A DNA stretch of 45,107 bases. It comes from Deltaproteobacteria bacterium (GTDB lineage Bacteria; Desulfobacterota; WTBG01; CAIYCZ01; CAIRTM01). The DNA lies in assembly GCA_016875025.1 (NCBI GenBank), contig VGSH01000011.1:1-45107 (forward strand), given 5' to 3'. The notes beneath the pieces were generated by a model. It saw only the letters and a program-made list of their open reading frames with translations, had not been told where the DNA came from and ran no database searches. The position numbers and the translations under genes were made by a program. This document shows, in pieces, positions 16,050 through 24,675 of this stretch (its first letter is position 1; every line of letters starts with the position of its first letter).

Positions 16050-17075
16050 ATGCCCGTAAAAACGCTGCGCCAGGAATTGCGCGATGCGATTCTTTCCCGG
16101 ATTGCGAAAAAACAGGACCCTTTGGAGGGATTTTACTGCGATGAGATGACCCGCGAATCGATTCTGGCCGTGCTGGTTGCCGGACGCCACCTGCTGCTGG
16201 AGGGTCCTCCGGGCATCGGCAAAACAACCGTGGCAAAAATTATTGCCGCGCTGCTGCCCCCCATGGAAACCGTCGCCGACTGCCGCTATAACTGCCTGCC
16301 CGCGAAACCGGCCTGCCCTGACTGCGTCGGGAAGAAAAAGATACGAAAAATAACCGTGCCCGGCGCGCAGCGCTTTATCCGCATCCAGGGCTCCCCGGAG
16401 ATGATGCCCGAAGACCTGATGGGCGATCTTGACCCGGTGCTGGCAATGAAGCTGGGCATTCAGGATCCGCGCGCCTATACGCCCGGAAAAATTCAAAAAG
16501 CACACCGCAAAATCGTATTTATCGATGAACTCAACCGCGTGCCGCAGCGAACCCAGAATACGCTGGTACAGGTGCTCGAAGAGGGCATAACGACCATTGC
16601 GGGGTTTGATCTCGACAGCGAGGTCGACACCCTGGTCGTGGCTACCGAAAACCCCGAAGACTACGCGGGTGCCGAGCGTGTCAGCGAAACACTGTCCGAC
16701 CGCTTTGAACAGATCCGCATCGGATATCCGGCATTTGAACAGGAGGTCGAGATTCTTGAGCGCTACGGCAGGCGCATTGAGGGCGTCAAAGCCTCAGATG
16801 CAGTCCTGCGCCAATCGGTGGCGATTACGAACGCAGCGCGCATGCTGCCCGATGAGCTCGACCGGCTGCCGAGCGTGCGAGCCAGTTTGTCGATTTTCGA
16901 GCAGGCCCAGTCCCTGGCGCGCCTGAAGAACGCAAAGCAGGTAACTGCGGCCCACGTTGAAGCCGCTGCCCGGCGCGTTCTTGAAGGCCGGCTGGCAGTC
17001 AGCAGCGAATCGCGCTATTCCGAAAAGCAGGACGCGCTTGTTGAAAAAATAATCGACGCGGCCCGCAAATTTTGA
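16050..17075 (+). CDS. MoxR/magnesium-chelatase-I-like AAA+ ATPase
   Basis: The 341-residue cytoplasmic AAA+ protein has Walker A GPPGIGKTT (52-60), Walker B VFIDE (156-160) and the sensor stretch VVATENPEDYAG. A C-terminal lid domain holds the DRFEQIRIGYP motif. A four-cysteine insert (C78, C82, C89, C92) between Walker A and B resembles the cysteine insert of ChlI/BchI-type ATPases and may bind zinc. Such ATPases pair with VWA proteins to remodel or metallate a client enzyme. A VWA protein follows at 17227, but about 150 bases, mostly repeat debris, now separate the two. The client is not identifiable here. Confidence 0.9.
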   Translation: MPVKTLRQELRDAILSRIAKKQDPLEGFYCDEMTRESILAVLVAGRHLLLEGPPGIGKTTVAKIIAALLPPMETVADCRYNCLPAKPACPDCVGKKKIRKITVPGAQRFIRIQGSPEMMPEDLMGDLDPVLAMKLGIQDPRAYTPGKIQKAHRKIVFIDELNRVPQRTQNTLVQVLEEGITTIAGFDLDSEVDTLVVATENPEDYAGAERVSETLSDRFEQIRIGYPAFEQEVEILERYGRRIEGVKASDAVLRQSVAITNAARMLPDELDRLPSVRASLSIFEQAQSLARLKNAKQVTAAHVEAAARRVLEGRLAVSSESRYSEKQDALVEKIIDAARKF

Positions 17076-17108
17076 CGGAAACGCAAGGATCACAAGACAC
17101 TTAATTTA

Positions 17109-17226
17109 CAAACGCGCTCATACATGTTCGCAGGCAAGGCGCGCAAATCCAAAGGAATGAGGCGTACGTTTTGTACGCCGCAATGACTGAGGATGCAGCG
17201 CAACGCAGCATCCGGACTTTTTATGA
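17109..17226. repeat. Degraded MITE-like copy between moxR-like and VWA genes
   Basis: The stretch AGGCAAGGCGCGCAAATCC, GGAATGAGGCGTACGTTTTGTACGCCGCAATGAC and CAGCGCAACGCAGCA matches the interior of the elements at 7806 and 13491. Terminal repeats are gone. The palindrome GGCGTAC GTTTT GTACGCC is retained. Confidence 0.65.
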
Positions 17227-20133
17227 GTGCGTGCGGATCATGCAATGCACAGGCTCATCACCCTGACACCTGAAGACCTGCAGCAGGCCCTGCTCAACGG
17301 TGCAGCCCTTGATGATGTGGCCGCGCGCCTGCGCCGCCGGCTGAAAATCCCGCCTGCGCTCAAAACCGAAAACCGGTCCCTGCTGGCCCACCTGCAGCCG
17401 CACGCACCCGTGCTCACAACGCTCGCTGAAGGCTGGCTGCGGGGAGCGGCCCCCGCGCTGCCGGAGCGCGCTGTCCGGCCGCGGGCGTTCCACCTGCTGC
17501 CGTTCTGCCCGCAGGACCTGAACGCTCAACACTATCTTATCCCGCTGCTGAAAAAAATCAGACCGTCGGTTATCGCGCTTGATGCGAGCCCGTTCGAAGC
17601 AGCCGCAGCCCTGCAGTACGCCTGCTCGCTGTATTTCGCCCTGGGTAGTGCCGGCCGCTGCGTGCTCAACGACAACCACGGCAATCCGGTCGCGGAGACG
17701 CTCTTTCGTCCGGATAATTTTCTGCCGGCTGTTGCGCTGCACTGCCACCAGAACAAGCTGCCGCTTGTGCCGCTGGGAACGCCGCGGCGACTGGTTGTAT
17801 CCGAGCATCAGCATGCCTACAGCCGGATGCTGACCGGGCTCTACCGGGAATTTGCCGCTCACGCCGGCCCGGCCCGTGCGCCTGAAACCCTGCAGAAGCT
17901 GGCCGGACAACTGATGGGAGCGCTGTTTACCTCAGGCCAGCACATGGCACTCGAGCGTGAAAACTGTATCACCCGCGCATGCGCCCTTGCCAGCCGCGTC
18001 TGTGAACTGCTGCACGCAACTGCTGGAGACAGAGCCCTGAGCGGACCGATACTCGTGCTGTATCATATTGAAACCGGCCTTGATCTGCCCTCGCTTGTCA
18101 CGACATTTCTCCAGGATGCCGCGGCACGCAGCGAACTCTGCTGTGCGCCGGAGCCGCAACCGCCGGGAACGCTTGCCCGGCTCACGCCGGCCCCCGCTGC
18201 CGGAATTGACGGAACTGCATCAGCGCCCATGCCGCGCCCGGCGCATGCGGCGCTGCTCGCGGTGATCCTCGAGCGCATGTCCGAAACGGTCAGCCTCCAG
18301 GAGGCTGACCGCAGTATCGCCGGGCTGGCCCGCGCACTGCGTTGCCACCCGCGCATTGAGCGCCCCGCCGGCGTACGTGCAACGCTGGCTGCGCACGAAA
18401 TCGCGCAGGCATTTGCACTGCTGCGCGGTTCGATCTGCCGGTCAACCCTGGCACAGGCCGCATCGATTGCCTTCACGCACCGCACGCGCATGGCCCAGGG
18501 GCCCGGGCCCGGCTGGGAGGAAGTTTTCAAATCCCTCGTCAGTCGCTATATCTACGGTATCGCACTCGAACCCGAAGCGGATACGGCTGCGCCCACGCTT
18601 CTGCGCGCCCTGACCCGCGATGAGCTGAATCAGGCCCTGCAGGGCCTGATGGATGCCGGAGTGCGCACGATTGCGCCTGATGAAGCCCTGCCGCTCGACA
18701 ATTCTGAATTCGCTCAGGAAGTCATGAACCATCCGATGGTGCAGCAGGCACTCAAGGATGCCGCTCCCCCCGGCGATGGCGATTCAGCGGGCGCCGAAGA
18801 AATGTTTTCCGACATGATGCAGCAAATGGCTGAACGCGGTCTGCTTGAAAAAGCCTCGGAACAGACCATGACCCTGAGCTCTGAGGGCCGGGATCAGTAC
18901 CGGGGCGCTCTCGAAGACGCGCACAGCCGGGGCGACCTCTCAGATGAGGCCCTGGCCGATGCCCTCGCCAGAGCCGAAAGCATGCCGAAGCCTGCCGGCG
19001 CCGAAGGGCAGAGTATGCAGCTGCCCCTGTCAGCCGGGGAGCAGGCCGGGATGCTGGCCGAGCTTATGGATTTTCAGCATCAGGGCCGCGCTGAATCAAG
19101 TTCGGTTGAAGACCTCTACGTGCACTATACGATCGATGAAAACAAGGGCATTCCTGTTTCAAAAGACAAGGTCGACTATGAGCGCCTGAAGGTAATCCTG
19201 CACCAGCTCGAAGAGCAGGGGCATGTGAAGCTTTCATCCGAAGGGCGCCTCAGGTTTACCCTGACCCATCGGGCGCTCAGCGGACTTCTTGAAGGGCTGG
19301 TGCGGCGCCGGGACAGCCGTGTGCTCCAACAGCGCGCCTTCAAGCGCGAGCATGAAACCGACAAGTCTGAAATCAGGCGCTACCGCCGCGGCGACGTATT
19401 TCGCGACATCTCGCTGCGCCACACCATCCGCCGCATCATGCGCAAAGGCAAATGCATTGAAGACATTAACCACACAGACCTGCGCGCATTTGAAAAGCAG
19501 CCTTCAAATCAGCTCGATATTGCCGTGTGCGTTGATATTTCAGCTTCAATGAGGGAGGGCGGCAAGCTGCGCTACGCTAAAATGGCAGTTGCCGAGCTTT
19601 GCCGGGCCGCGATCGAAAAGCGCGACCGGGTCGGCATTGTGGCGTTTTCCAATCTGGGCGATGTGATGGTGCCGCTCACGGACACCATCACATCGCTGCT
19701 GGAAGCAACCATGCATATGCGCTCAAAGCAGTTTACCAATATCGGCAACGGCATTTCCACCGCCCGCCGCATGCTGCAGAAAAGCAGAAAGGAAAATCCG
19801 AAGTATATCATCCTGATTACCGACGGCGAACCCAACGCTGCCCTGTCCGATGATATCGCGGGCGCCGACTATTACCAGCGCGTAGCGCAGTTTTCACGCG
19901 AGACCACCATGGAAACCAAGCGGGCCATGGGCGCGCGGCACGCCCTGCAGGAAGCCTCCCGCACAAGCCGTGAGCACATCAAAATATCGGTGGTCTATAT
20001 CGCACCGCATGAGGGCGGCATTGATGAAAGCGAAAAAGTCGCCCGCGAAATCGCGCGCATCGGCGGCGGCCGCTTCCACCGTGTCAGGACAATAGAGAAC
20101 CTGCCGATGGAGACGCTTGAAACCGTCGTTTGA
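17227..20133 (+). CDS. Large VWA-domain protein, partner of the MoxR-like ATPase
   Basis: The product has 968 residues from GTG 17227; ATG 17245 is an equally possible start, since neither has a good ribosome site and repeat debris abuts. The C-terminal ~210 residues are a von Willebrand A domain with an intact MIDAS: D770-I-S-A-S774, the TNIGNG loop, and ITD866GEP. Residues 1 to about 560 are helical, with an acidic low-complexity stretch at about 510-620, and match nothing I recognise. The organisation parallels CoxE/BchD-type partners of MoxR or chelatase-I ATPases, in which the MIDAS metal site contacts the client. The unusually long N-terminus probably carries client recognition. Downstream genes are on the opposite strand. 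Confidence 0.87.
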   Translation: MRADHAMHRLITLTPEDLQQALLNGAALDDVAARLRRRLKIPPALKTENRSLLAHLQPHAPVLTTLAEGWLRGAAPALPERAVRPRAFHLLPFCPQDLNAQHYLIPLLKKIRPSVIALDASPFEAAAALQYACSLYFALGSAGRCVLNDNHGNPVAETLFRPDNFLPAVALHCHQNKLPLVPLGTPRRLVVSEHQHAYSRMLTGLYREFAAHAGPARAPETLQKLAGQLMGALFTSGQHMALERENCITRACALASRVCELLHATAGDRALSGPILVLYHIETGLDLPSLVTTFLQDAAARSELCCAPEPQPPGTLARLTPAPAAGIDGTASAPMPRPAHAALLAVILERMSETVSLQEADRSIAGLARALRCHPRIERPAGVRATLAAHEIAQAFALLRGSICRSTLAQAASIAFTHRTRMAQGPGPGWEEVFKSLVSRYIYGIALEPEADTAAPTLLRALTRDELNQALQGLMDAGVRTIAPDEALPLDNSEFAQEVMNHPMVQQALKDAAPPGDGDSAGAEEMFSDMMQQMAERGLLEKASEQTMTLSSEGRDQYRGALEDAHSRGDLSDEALADALARAESMPKPAGAEGQSMQLPLSAGEQAGMLAELMDFQHQGRAESSSVEDLYVHYTIDENKGIPVSKDKVDYERLKVILHQLEEQGHVKLSSEGRLRFTLTHRALSGLLEGLVRRRDSRVLQQRAFKREHETDKSEIRRYRRGDVFRDISLRHTIRRIMRKGKCIEDINHTDLRAFEKQPSNQLDIAVCVDISASMREGGKLRYAKMAVAELCRAAIEKRDRVGIVAFSNLGDVMVPLTDTITSLLEATMHMRSKQFTNIGNGISTARRMLQKSRKENPKYIILITDGEPNAALSDDIAGADYYQRVAQFSRETTMETKRAMGARHALQEASRTSREHIKISVVYIAPHEGGIDESEKVAREIARIGGGRFHRVRTIENLPMETLETVV

Positions 20134-20240
20134 GATACGATTGCCGCAAGCCGCAATTCATCGCACCGTGCATACTCATTGTATACAAGAGGCAGCCAGC
20201 CGCTCCCGCGCTCCAGGCTCCGCACTCCCTGCTCAGCACT

Positions 20241-20666
20241 TCACGCATCCTCATCCCCGGCCCGGCCGCGCAGCTTCTTAACCTGACTGCGAATGCGCTT
20301 GGATGACACCCGGCGGCGGCGCTCGGCCTGCGGCACGGTGGTGGGACGGCGCGCACGCGGCGGGCGGGCTGCGCGTGCGATTAATGAGCTCAGCCGTTCG
20401 AGCGCGTCGCGGCGGTTGGCCTCCTGTGAGCGGAAACGGCGCGCCTCAATAATCAGCTCACCGTCAGTGGTAAGGCGGCTGCCGGCCAGATGAGCAAGCC
20501 TGCGCTTGACATCCGCGCTCAGCGAGGGCGAACTGACCATGGGAAAACGCAGCTGGACGGCTGAGGATGTTTTATTGACATGCTGGCCTCCGGGCCCGGA
20601 GGCGCGCATATAAGCAAAGGAAATCTCGGAAAGTGGAATACGGATTGACCCAGAGATTATAAGCAT
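20241..20666 (-). CDS. arfB: Alternative ribosome-rescue factor / peptidyl-tRNA hydrolase (ArfB type)
   Basis: This protein hydrolyses peptidyl-tRNA on stalled ribosomes. The GGQ catalytic loop lies in RASGPGGQHVNKTSSAVQL. The basic C-terminal tail that enters the empty mRNA channel is present (RRRRVSSKRIRSQVKKLRGR). The start at 20666 gives 141 residues, the normal length, and begins MLIISGSIRIPLSEI as the family does. A start at 20714 would overlap the hesB-like gene. It is the last gene of a three-gene minus-strand run (thioesterase, hesB-like, arfB) with 20-base gaps. Confidence 0.93.
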   Translation of the reverse strand: MLIISGSIRIPLSEISFAYMRASGPGGQHVNKTSSAVQLRFPMVSSPSLSADVKRRLAHLAGSRLTTDGELIIEARRFRSQEANRRDALERLSSLIARAARPPRARRPTTVPQAERRRRVSSKRIRSQVKKLRGRAGDEDA

Positions 20667-20686
20667 CGGCTGTTTGAGCCCCGCGC

Positions 20687-20998
20687 CTATGTGCCGCACC
20701 CGGTTGATCCGCATCCGGAACAGCCCTCGCCGAATGACACAGCTGCGCGGACCGTGAAGGTATTATTACAGAAATCAACCGTTACCGGCTTGATCTGTTC
20801 GAAAAAGCCATGTTCCACCACGTAGGTAAGCCCGTCAACCACGAACGTCCGATCGCCGTCGCGCTGCTCATCCATGCCGACAACCAGCCGGGGGCCGCCG
20901 CAGGTATTGGTCTTCAAAAAGACGCGCAGGGGCTGCACGTCTTTGTCGGCAAAAAAGGCTTTCAACTCCTGCCGGGCGCTCTCAGTGACTTCAAACAT
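20687..20998 (-). CDS. HesB/IscA-like protein
   Basis: This 103-residue small protein of the iron-sulfur carrier superfamily starts MFEVTESARQELKAFF. The key motif is T-C33-G-G-P, followed by GMDE, FVVDGLTYVVE, and VDF. The C-terminus is a cysteine-rich tail GCSGCGSTGCG. It resembles the HesB-like group common in anaerobes, in which the motif cysteine is often selenocysteine (UGGP/UAGP); here it is an ordinary Cys codon. The role in cluster assembly or sulfur/selenium handling is inferred. It lies between a thioesterase and arfB in one operon. Confidence 0.85.
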   Translation of the reverse strand: MFEVTESARQELKAFFADKDVQPLRVFLKTNTCGGPRLVVGMDEQRDGDRTFVVDGLTYVVEHGFFEQIKPVTVDFCNNTFTVRAAVSFGEGCSGCGSTGCGT

Positions 20999-21018
20999 AC
21001 TGAATAACTCCTATAGTA

Positions 21019-21408
21019 TTATGCGGAAGCAAGGACGTGTTTCTGCGGGGCAAAACACGTAAACATACCGTCAAATATCGCTTCGCCGCCGCGCAGCACG
21101 CTGACGCGCACCAGTATTTTTTTCTCAATGCGCTGCTCTACGACAGCCTCGGCAATCAGGCGCTCGCCGACCCTGACCGGTTTCAAAAAACGGACCTCGG
21201 CGCTTCCCAGCACCGTATTGGGATGATTGACCGCGATCATGGCGGCATAATCTGCCAGGCTGAATACAAAACCGCCATGCACCAGTCCGCTTGCATCTGC
21301 GGCCATGCACTGCTCGGCTACCAGCTCAACGCGGCTGAAGTCAGGCCTGAGTTCCAGTGGTGTGCCGCTCAGGCTGCGGTCAATTTTTTGATGCGTTTCG
21401 ATAGTCAT
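21019..21408 (-). CDS. Hotdog-fold thioesterase (PaaI/FapR-like)
   Basis: The 129-residue 4HBT-type protein starts at ATG 21408, with a GTG one codon upstream. The signature SGLVHGGFVFSLADYAAMIAVN matches the hotdog helix motif, with the conserved HGG and the acidic residue in ADYA. The strand following (VLGSAEVRFLKPVRVGERLIAEA) is also typical. Family members hydrolyse acyl- or aryl-CoA thioesters or sense malonyl-CoA. No CoA pathway gene is adjacent, so the substrate is open. It is the first gene of a minus-strand operon with hesB-like and arfB. Confidence 0.88.
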   Translation of the reverse strand: MTIETHQKIDRSLSGTPLELRPDFSRVELVAEQCMAADASGLVHGGFVFSLADYAAMIAVNHPNTVLGSAEVRFLKPVRVGERLIAEAVVEQRIEKKILVRVSVLRGGEAIFDGMFTCFAPQKHVLASA

Positions 21409-21547
21409 CACTGATTCCCGTTTTATTCCCCTGATTCTTCCCGGCTGCCCGGAGCCGACTGTTCCCCCGGTTTATACCAGAAAAACCGCTGCCGTGCCAC
21501 AAAATAGGCTGCAGCTTCTCCAGGACGAACCCGCATTTCAATTTCAT

Positions 21548-21577
21548 TTGACAATTTTAAGCCGTCTGCATTATACT
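21548..21577 (+). promoter_or_regulatory. Sigma-70 promoter of serC
   Basis: TTGACA (21548-21553) is a perfect -35. TTATAC follows at 17 bases (21571-21576), or TATACT at 18 bases. It predicts a leader of about 88 bases before the serC ATG. This is the best consensus promoter in the window. Confidence 0.85.
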
Positions 21578-21670
21578 TTCTCACTCTCAGCCTGCCGCAG
21601 ATGATCATGCGACTGCCGGCAGCGAGGCTGAATCGCATACAAACAGGCAGTTATAACAAGGAGAACAAAC

Positions 21671-22756
21671 ATGTCTCGCATCTATAACTTTTCCGCCGGC
21701 CCCTCAACCCTGCCGGTGGAAGCGCTCGAAGAAGTTGCCGGCCAGCTTGTTGACTATCAGAAATCAGGGATGTCGCTGGTGGAGATGAGCCATCGCGGCA
21801 AGCAATATGACGCGGTCCACAATGAAACCATCCAGCTTCTGCGCGAGGTTCTGCAGGTACCCGAAGGCTACCATGTGCTGCTGCTGCAGGGCGGCGCCAC
21901 GCTGCAGTTCGGCATGGTTCCGATGGCTTTTCTGAAACCCGGAATGAGCGCCGACTATATCATGACCGGCTCCTGGGCAAAAAAAGCCGCCGAGGACGCG
22001 CGGGTCGTCGGTGCGGTCACGGTCCCCTGGGACGGCAAAAGCTGCAGCTACGCGCGCATCCCGTCGCAGCAGGAACTAAGCCTGAATGCGGATGCAGCCT
22101 ACGTGCATATCTGCTCCAATGAAACAATCGGCGGCATACAGTGGCAGACCATGCCCGATACCGGCAGCATACCGCTGGTGTGCGACATGTCGTCTGACAT
22201 TTTGTCACGGCCGCTTGCGTGGGAGAAAATCGGCATGGCGTATGCCGGCGCACAGAAAAACCTTGCTCCGGCCGGCATGGCCCTTGTGATCATGAGCGAA
22301 CACATGGCCTCCGCGGCCCGCACGGATCTGCCCGCCTACCTGCGCTATGATCTGCACATCAAGGAGAACTCGCTCTACAACACGCCCCCGACCTTCGTGG
22401 TATGGATGACACAGCTCACGCTCAAATGGATCAAAAAGATCGGCGGCATGGCCGAAATAGAGCGCCGTCGCGATGAGAAGGCCGGCATGCTCTACAGCGC
22501 CATCGACAACAGCAGCGGCTATTACCGCTGTCCGGTTGATCCGGCCAGCCGCTCGGCAATGAACGTTGTATGGCGCCTGCCCAGCGAAGAGCTTGAAAAC
22601 CAGTTTCTGAAACAGGCGCAGGCTGAAGGCCTGAGCGGGTTGAAGGGCCATCGATCCGTGGGCGGATGCCGGGCGTCGATCTACAACGCAATGCCGGTTG
22701 AGGGCGTTAAGACCCTGACTGACTTCATGCGGAATTTCATGCAGAAGAACGGTTGA
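21671..22756 (+). CDS. serC: Phosphoserine aminotransferase
   Basis: SerC makes phosphoserine from phosphohydroxypyruvate and glutamate for serine (and often pyridoxal phosphate) synthesis. The 361 residues match the family length. The N-terminus reads YNFSAGPSTLPVEALEE, then GMSLVEMSHRGKQY, LLLQGGAT.QFGMVPMAF, and the PLP lysine K196 lies in GAQKNLAPAG. The C-terminal GLKGHRSVGGCRASIYNAMP is also canonical. A strong AAGGAG site precedes the ATG. Own promoter and terminator make it a single-gene unit; serA and serB are not in the window. Confidence 0.98.
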   Translation: MSRIYNFSAGPSTLPVEALEEVAGQLVDYQKSGMSLVEMSHRGKQYDAVHNETIQLLREVLQVPEGYHVLLLQGGATLQFGMVPMAFLKPGMSADYIMTGSWAKKAAEDARVVGAVTVPWDGKSCSYARIPSQQELSLNADAAYVHICSNETIGGIQWQTMPDTGSIPLVCDMSSDILSRPLAWEKIGMAYAGAQKNLAPAGMALVIMSEHMASAARTDLPAYLRYDLHIKENSLYNTPPTFVVWMTQLTLKWIKKIGGMAEIERRRDEKAGMLYSAIDNSSGYYRCPVDPASRSAMNVVWRLPSEELENQFLKQAQAEGLSGLKGHRSVGGCRASIYNAMPVEGVKTLTDFMRNFMQKNG

Positions 22757-22764
22757 GCAACACG

Positions 22765-22794
22765 AAAGCCGGCCCTGCGGGGCCGGCTTTTTTT
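22765..22794 (+). terminator. Rho-independent terminator of serC
   Basis: An 11-bp stem (AAAGCCGGCCC / GGGCCGGCTTT) with loop TGCG runs into TTTT, eight bases after the stop codon. Its core is nearly the same as in the terminator at 15660. Confidence 0.9.
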
Positions 22795-22873
22795 ATGCGG
22801 TTTACTCACGCGGCGCCCGGAAGAAGCGCCGTGTTATTTTTTTATACGGGTAAAACTGAATACAGGTATGTGT

Positions 22874-23152
22874 TCAGCGCCGTCCCCGTTCCTCAGAGCG
22901 CGCACGCGGCAGCTGGGCTTCGCTGACAATGATACCTCGACCGTATATCGCCGTGCGGTTCAGCTGCCGGATCGCTTCGCGAGCATCATTTTCAGTCGCC
23001 ATTTCAACAAAAGCAAACCCCTTGGACTGACCGGTGAACGTATCAAGGACAATCTTTGCGGAAAGGCATTTCCCGGCTTCGGAAAACTTCTTTACAAGGT
23101 CTTCCTCGGTTGCACGGTATGATACATTACCTACATATAATTTAGTTGGCAT
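22874..23152 (-). CDS. RRM-type RNA-binding protein
   Basis: This 92-residue single RNA-recognition-motif protein has RNP2 LYVGNV (5-10) and RNP1 KGFAFVEM at about residues 44-51, and an arginine-rich tail (RARSEERGRR). Bacterial RRM proteins of this size bind single-stranded RNA and are often cold- or stress-responsive. It starts five bases after the stop of rpsU, so the two are almost surely co-transcribed, a linkage that fits a translation-related role. Its RNA target is unknown. Confidence 0.93.
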   Translation of the reverse strand: MPTKLYVGNVSYRATEEDLVKKFSEAGKCLSAKIVLDTFTGQSKGFAFVEMATENDAREAIRQLNRTAIYGRGIIVSEAQLPRARSEERGRR

Positions 23153-23157
23153 GATTC

Positions 23158-23337
23158 TCAGTATTTTTTGCGTTTGCGTTTAGCCGCTTCCGCCTGTTTG
23201 CGTTTCTTCTTTATGCTGGGCTTCTCATGAAACCTTCTGCGGCGAAGTTCTTTTTGAAGCCCGTCGCGCTGCACTTTACGCTTCAGAACCCTGATGGCTT
23301 TTTCAATATCTCCGTTTACACGAACATCAATCGACAT
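23158..23337 (-). CDS. rpsU: 30S ribosomal protein S21
   Basis: A 59-residue very basic protein that starts MSIDVRVNGDIEKAIRVLKR, contains ELRRRRFHEKPS and ends in lysine/arginine runs (KKKRKQAEAAKRKRKKY). This is the S21 pattern and length. AAGGAAGG lies just upstream of the ATG. S21 sits on the 30S platform and helps initiation with canonical ribosome-binding sites. It is followed directly by the RRM protein gene. Confidence 0.96.
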   Translation of the reverse strand: MSIDVRVNGDIEKAIRVLKRKVQRDGLQKELRRRRFHEKPSIKKKRKQAEAAKRKRKKY

Positions 23338-23382
23338 AATCCTTCCTTCTCTTAATAAACATAGCGTGCTGAAGTAGCGGTT

Positions 23383-24402
23383 TTAATTTTTGGCATATTC
23401 TATCTGCGCATTTTGCCGCAGATTCTGTAAAAACGATTCGAACGCTGCCTCTTCCCTGCTGGTCTGCAGATGCTGACTGATTTCCTGATGCACATCTTCC
23501 AACGCGACAACGCGGGGTTCATTGTGCTCGGTAACCTTGATTACATGATAGCCGAACTGCGTTTCAACCACCGGGCTGATTTCACCCGCTGCCAGGTTGA
23601 ACGCCGCATCGTCAAACTCCTTAACCATGCGGCCGCGCTCGAAAAGCCCCAAATCGCCGCCCTGCTCCTTGCTGGGACAGTCGGAGAGCTCTTTGGCAAG
23701 CGCTGCGAAATCAGCGCCTTCAACAACCTGAGAGCGCACCTTTTCAAGCTCCTGCTTCTTTAAGCCTCGCGTCTCGGGGCTGGCGTCCTGCGCAACGCTG
23801 AAAAGGATATGACTCGCGCGGACCTGCTCGGGAACCTTGAACGTTTCCGTGTTTTCATTATAAAATTTATTGATATCCTCTTCGGTAACGGGCGGCAGCG
23901 CTTCGGTTGCGCGGACATAGACGCCTTTGACCTTCAAATGATCACTGATGTCGCCGCGCAGCTGCTCAGCAGTGATCCCCATGGTGTTCAGCTGTTCCTG
24001 AAACATTTCCGGCGAAGGGAACTGAGCGGTAACCGTTGCAAGCTCGGCCTCGATCTGCTGATCATCCGGCTGAATGTTCTGCCGGTCGGCCTCCTGAATG
24101 ATCAGGCGCTTGCTGATCAGGTTCTCAAGGGCCTGCTCGCGCATGCGCGGCTCAAGTTCCTGCATCTGCTCAGGCGGCACGCGACCGCCGAACCGGGCAA
24201 GAAGCCCCTTCATTTCCTGATCGACATCGCCGGCGGTAACTGCCTGGCCGTTCACGCTGGCCACCATGGCGGCAGGGTCTTTCAGGGCCGCGGCTTCAGG
24301 CGCGGCGGCCGTCTCTTTAACCTCAGCCTCTTTGGAACCGCAGGCATAAAGCACACAGGCGCACATCAGGAGTAGTACACTTAAGATAGACTTTGATTTC
24401 AT
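23383..24402 (-). CDS. Lipoprotein peptidyl-prolyl isomerase (SurA/PrsA-like, parvulin type)
   Basis: The protein has 339 residues from ATG 24402, chosen because GGAGG lies 7 bases upstream and the leader [12 protein letters not shown] with lipobox LYAC-G starts there. It should be a lipid-anchored periplasmic chaperone. Residues about 45-190 are the SurA-type N-terminal helical domain ([31 protein letters not shown]). Residues about 193-290 are the rotamase domain ([42 protein letters not shown]). It probably helps outer-membrane protein folding. It is a single-gene unit between rpsU and the HIT-type gene. Confidence 0.93.
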   Translation of the reverse strand: MKSKSILSVLLLMCACVLYACGSKEAEVKETAAAPEAAALKDPAAMVASVNGQAVTAGDVDQEMKGLLARFGGRVPPEQMQELEPRMREQALENLISKRLIIQEADRQNIQPDDQQIEAELATVTAQFPSPEMFQEQLNTMGITAEQLRGDISDHLKVKGVYVRATEALPPVTEEDINKFYNENTETFKVPEQVRASHILFSVAQDASPETRGLKKQELEKVRSQVVEGADFAALAKELSDCPSKEQGGDLGLFERGRMVKEFDDAAFNLAAGEISPVVETQFGYHVIKVTEHNEPRVVALEDVHQEISQHLQTSREEAAFESFLQNLRQNAQIEYAKN

Positions 24403-24675
24403 ACCATTGCCTCCAGCAAAAAAAAAGTGCCCGCCTTTTATCAAAACTCCCGGGGACACTCGTCGAACTTGACTGTAGTAGGAATTTTAATAGCGTCTTT
24501 TTAATCACCAAACTGCATCAATTTTGTTCATAATTACATACTATTCTCATGAGGTCAAGCAAATAAAAAGTACCGACTGTCTGCATATTGCGCATGACAA
24601 CCATGATGTTTTCAGGGTATATCATGCTGCAGGAACGCCAAGGTCTGATCACACGGCAACAATTACGGAATATGC

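Noticed and set aside
21423-21638. 71-codon minus-strand frame before the thioesterase gene
   Set aside because: It covers the consensus serC promoter and has no ribosome site or recognisable motif.
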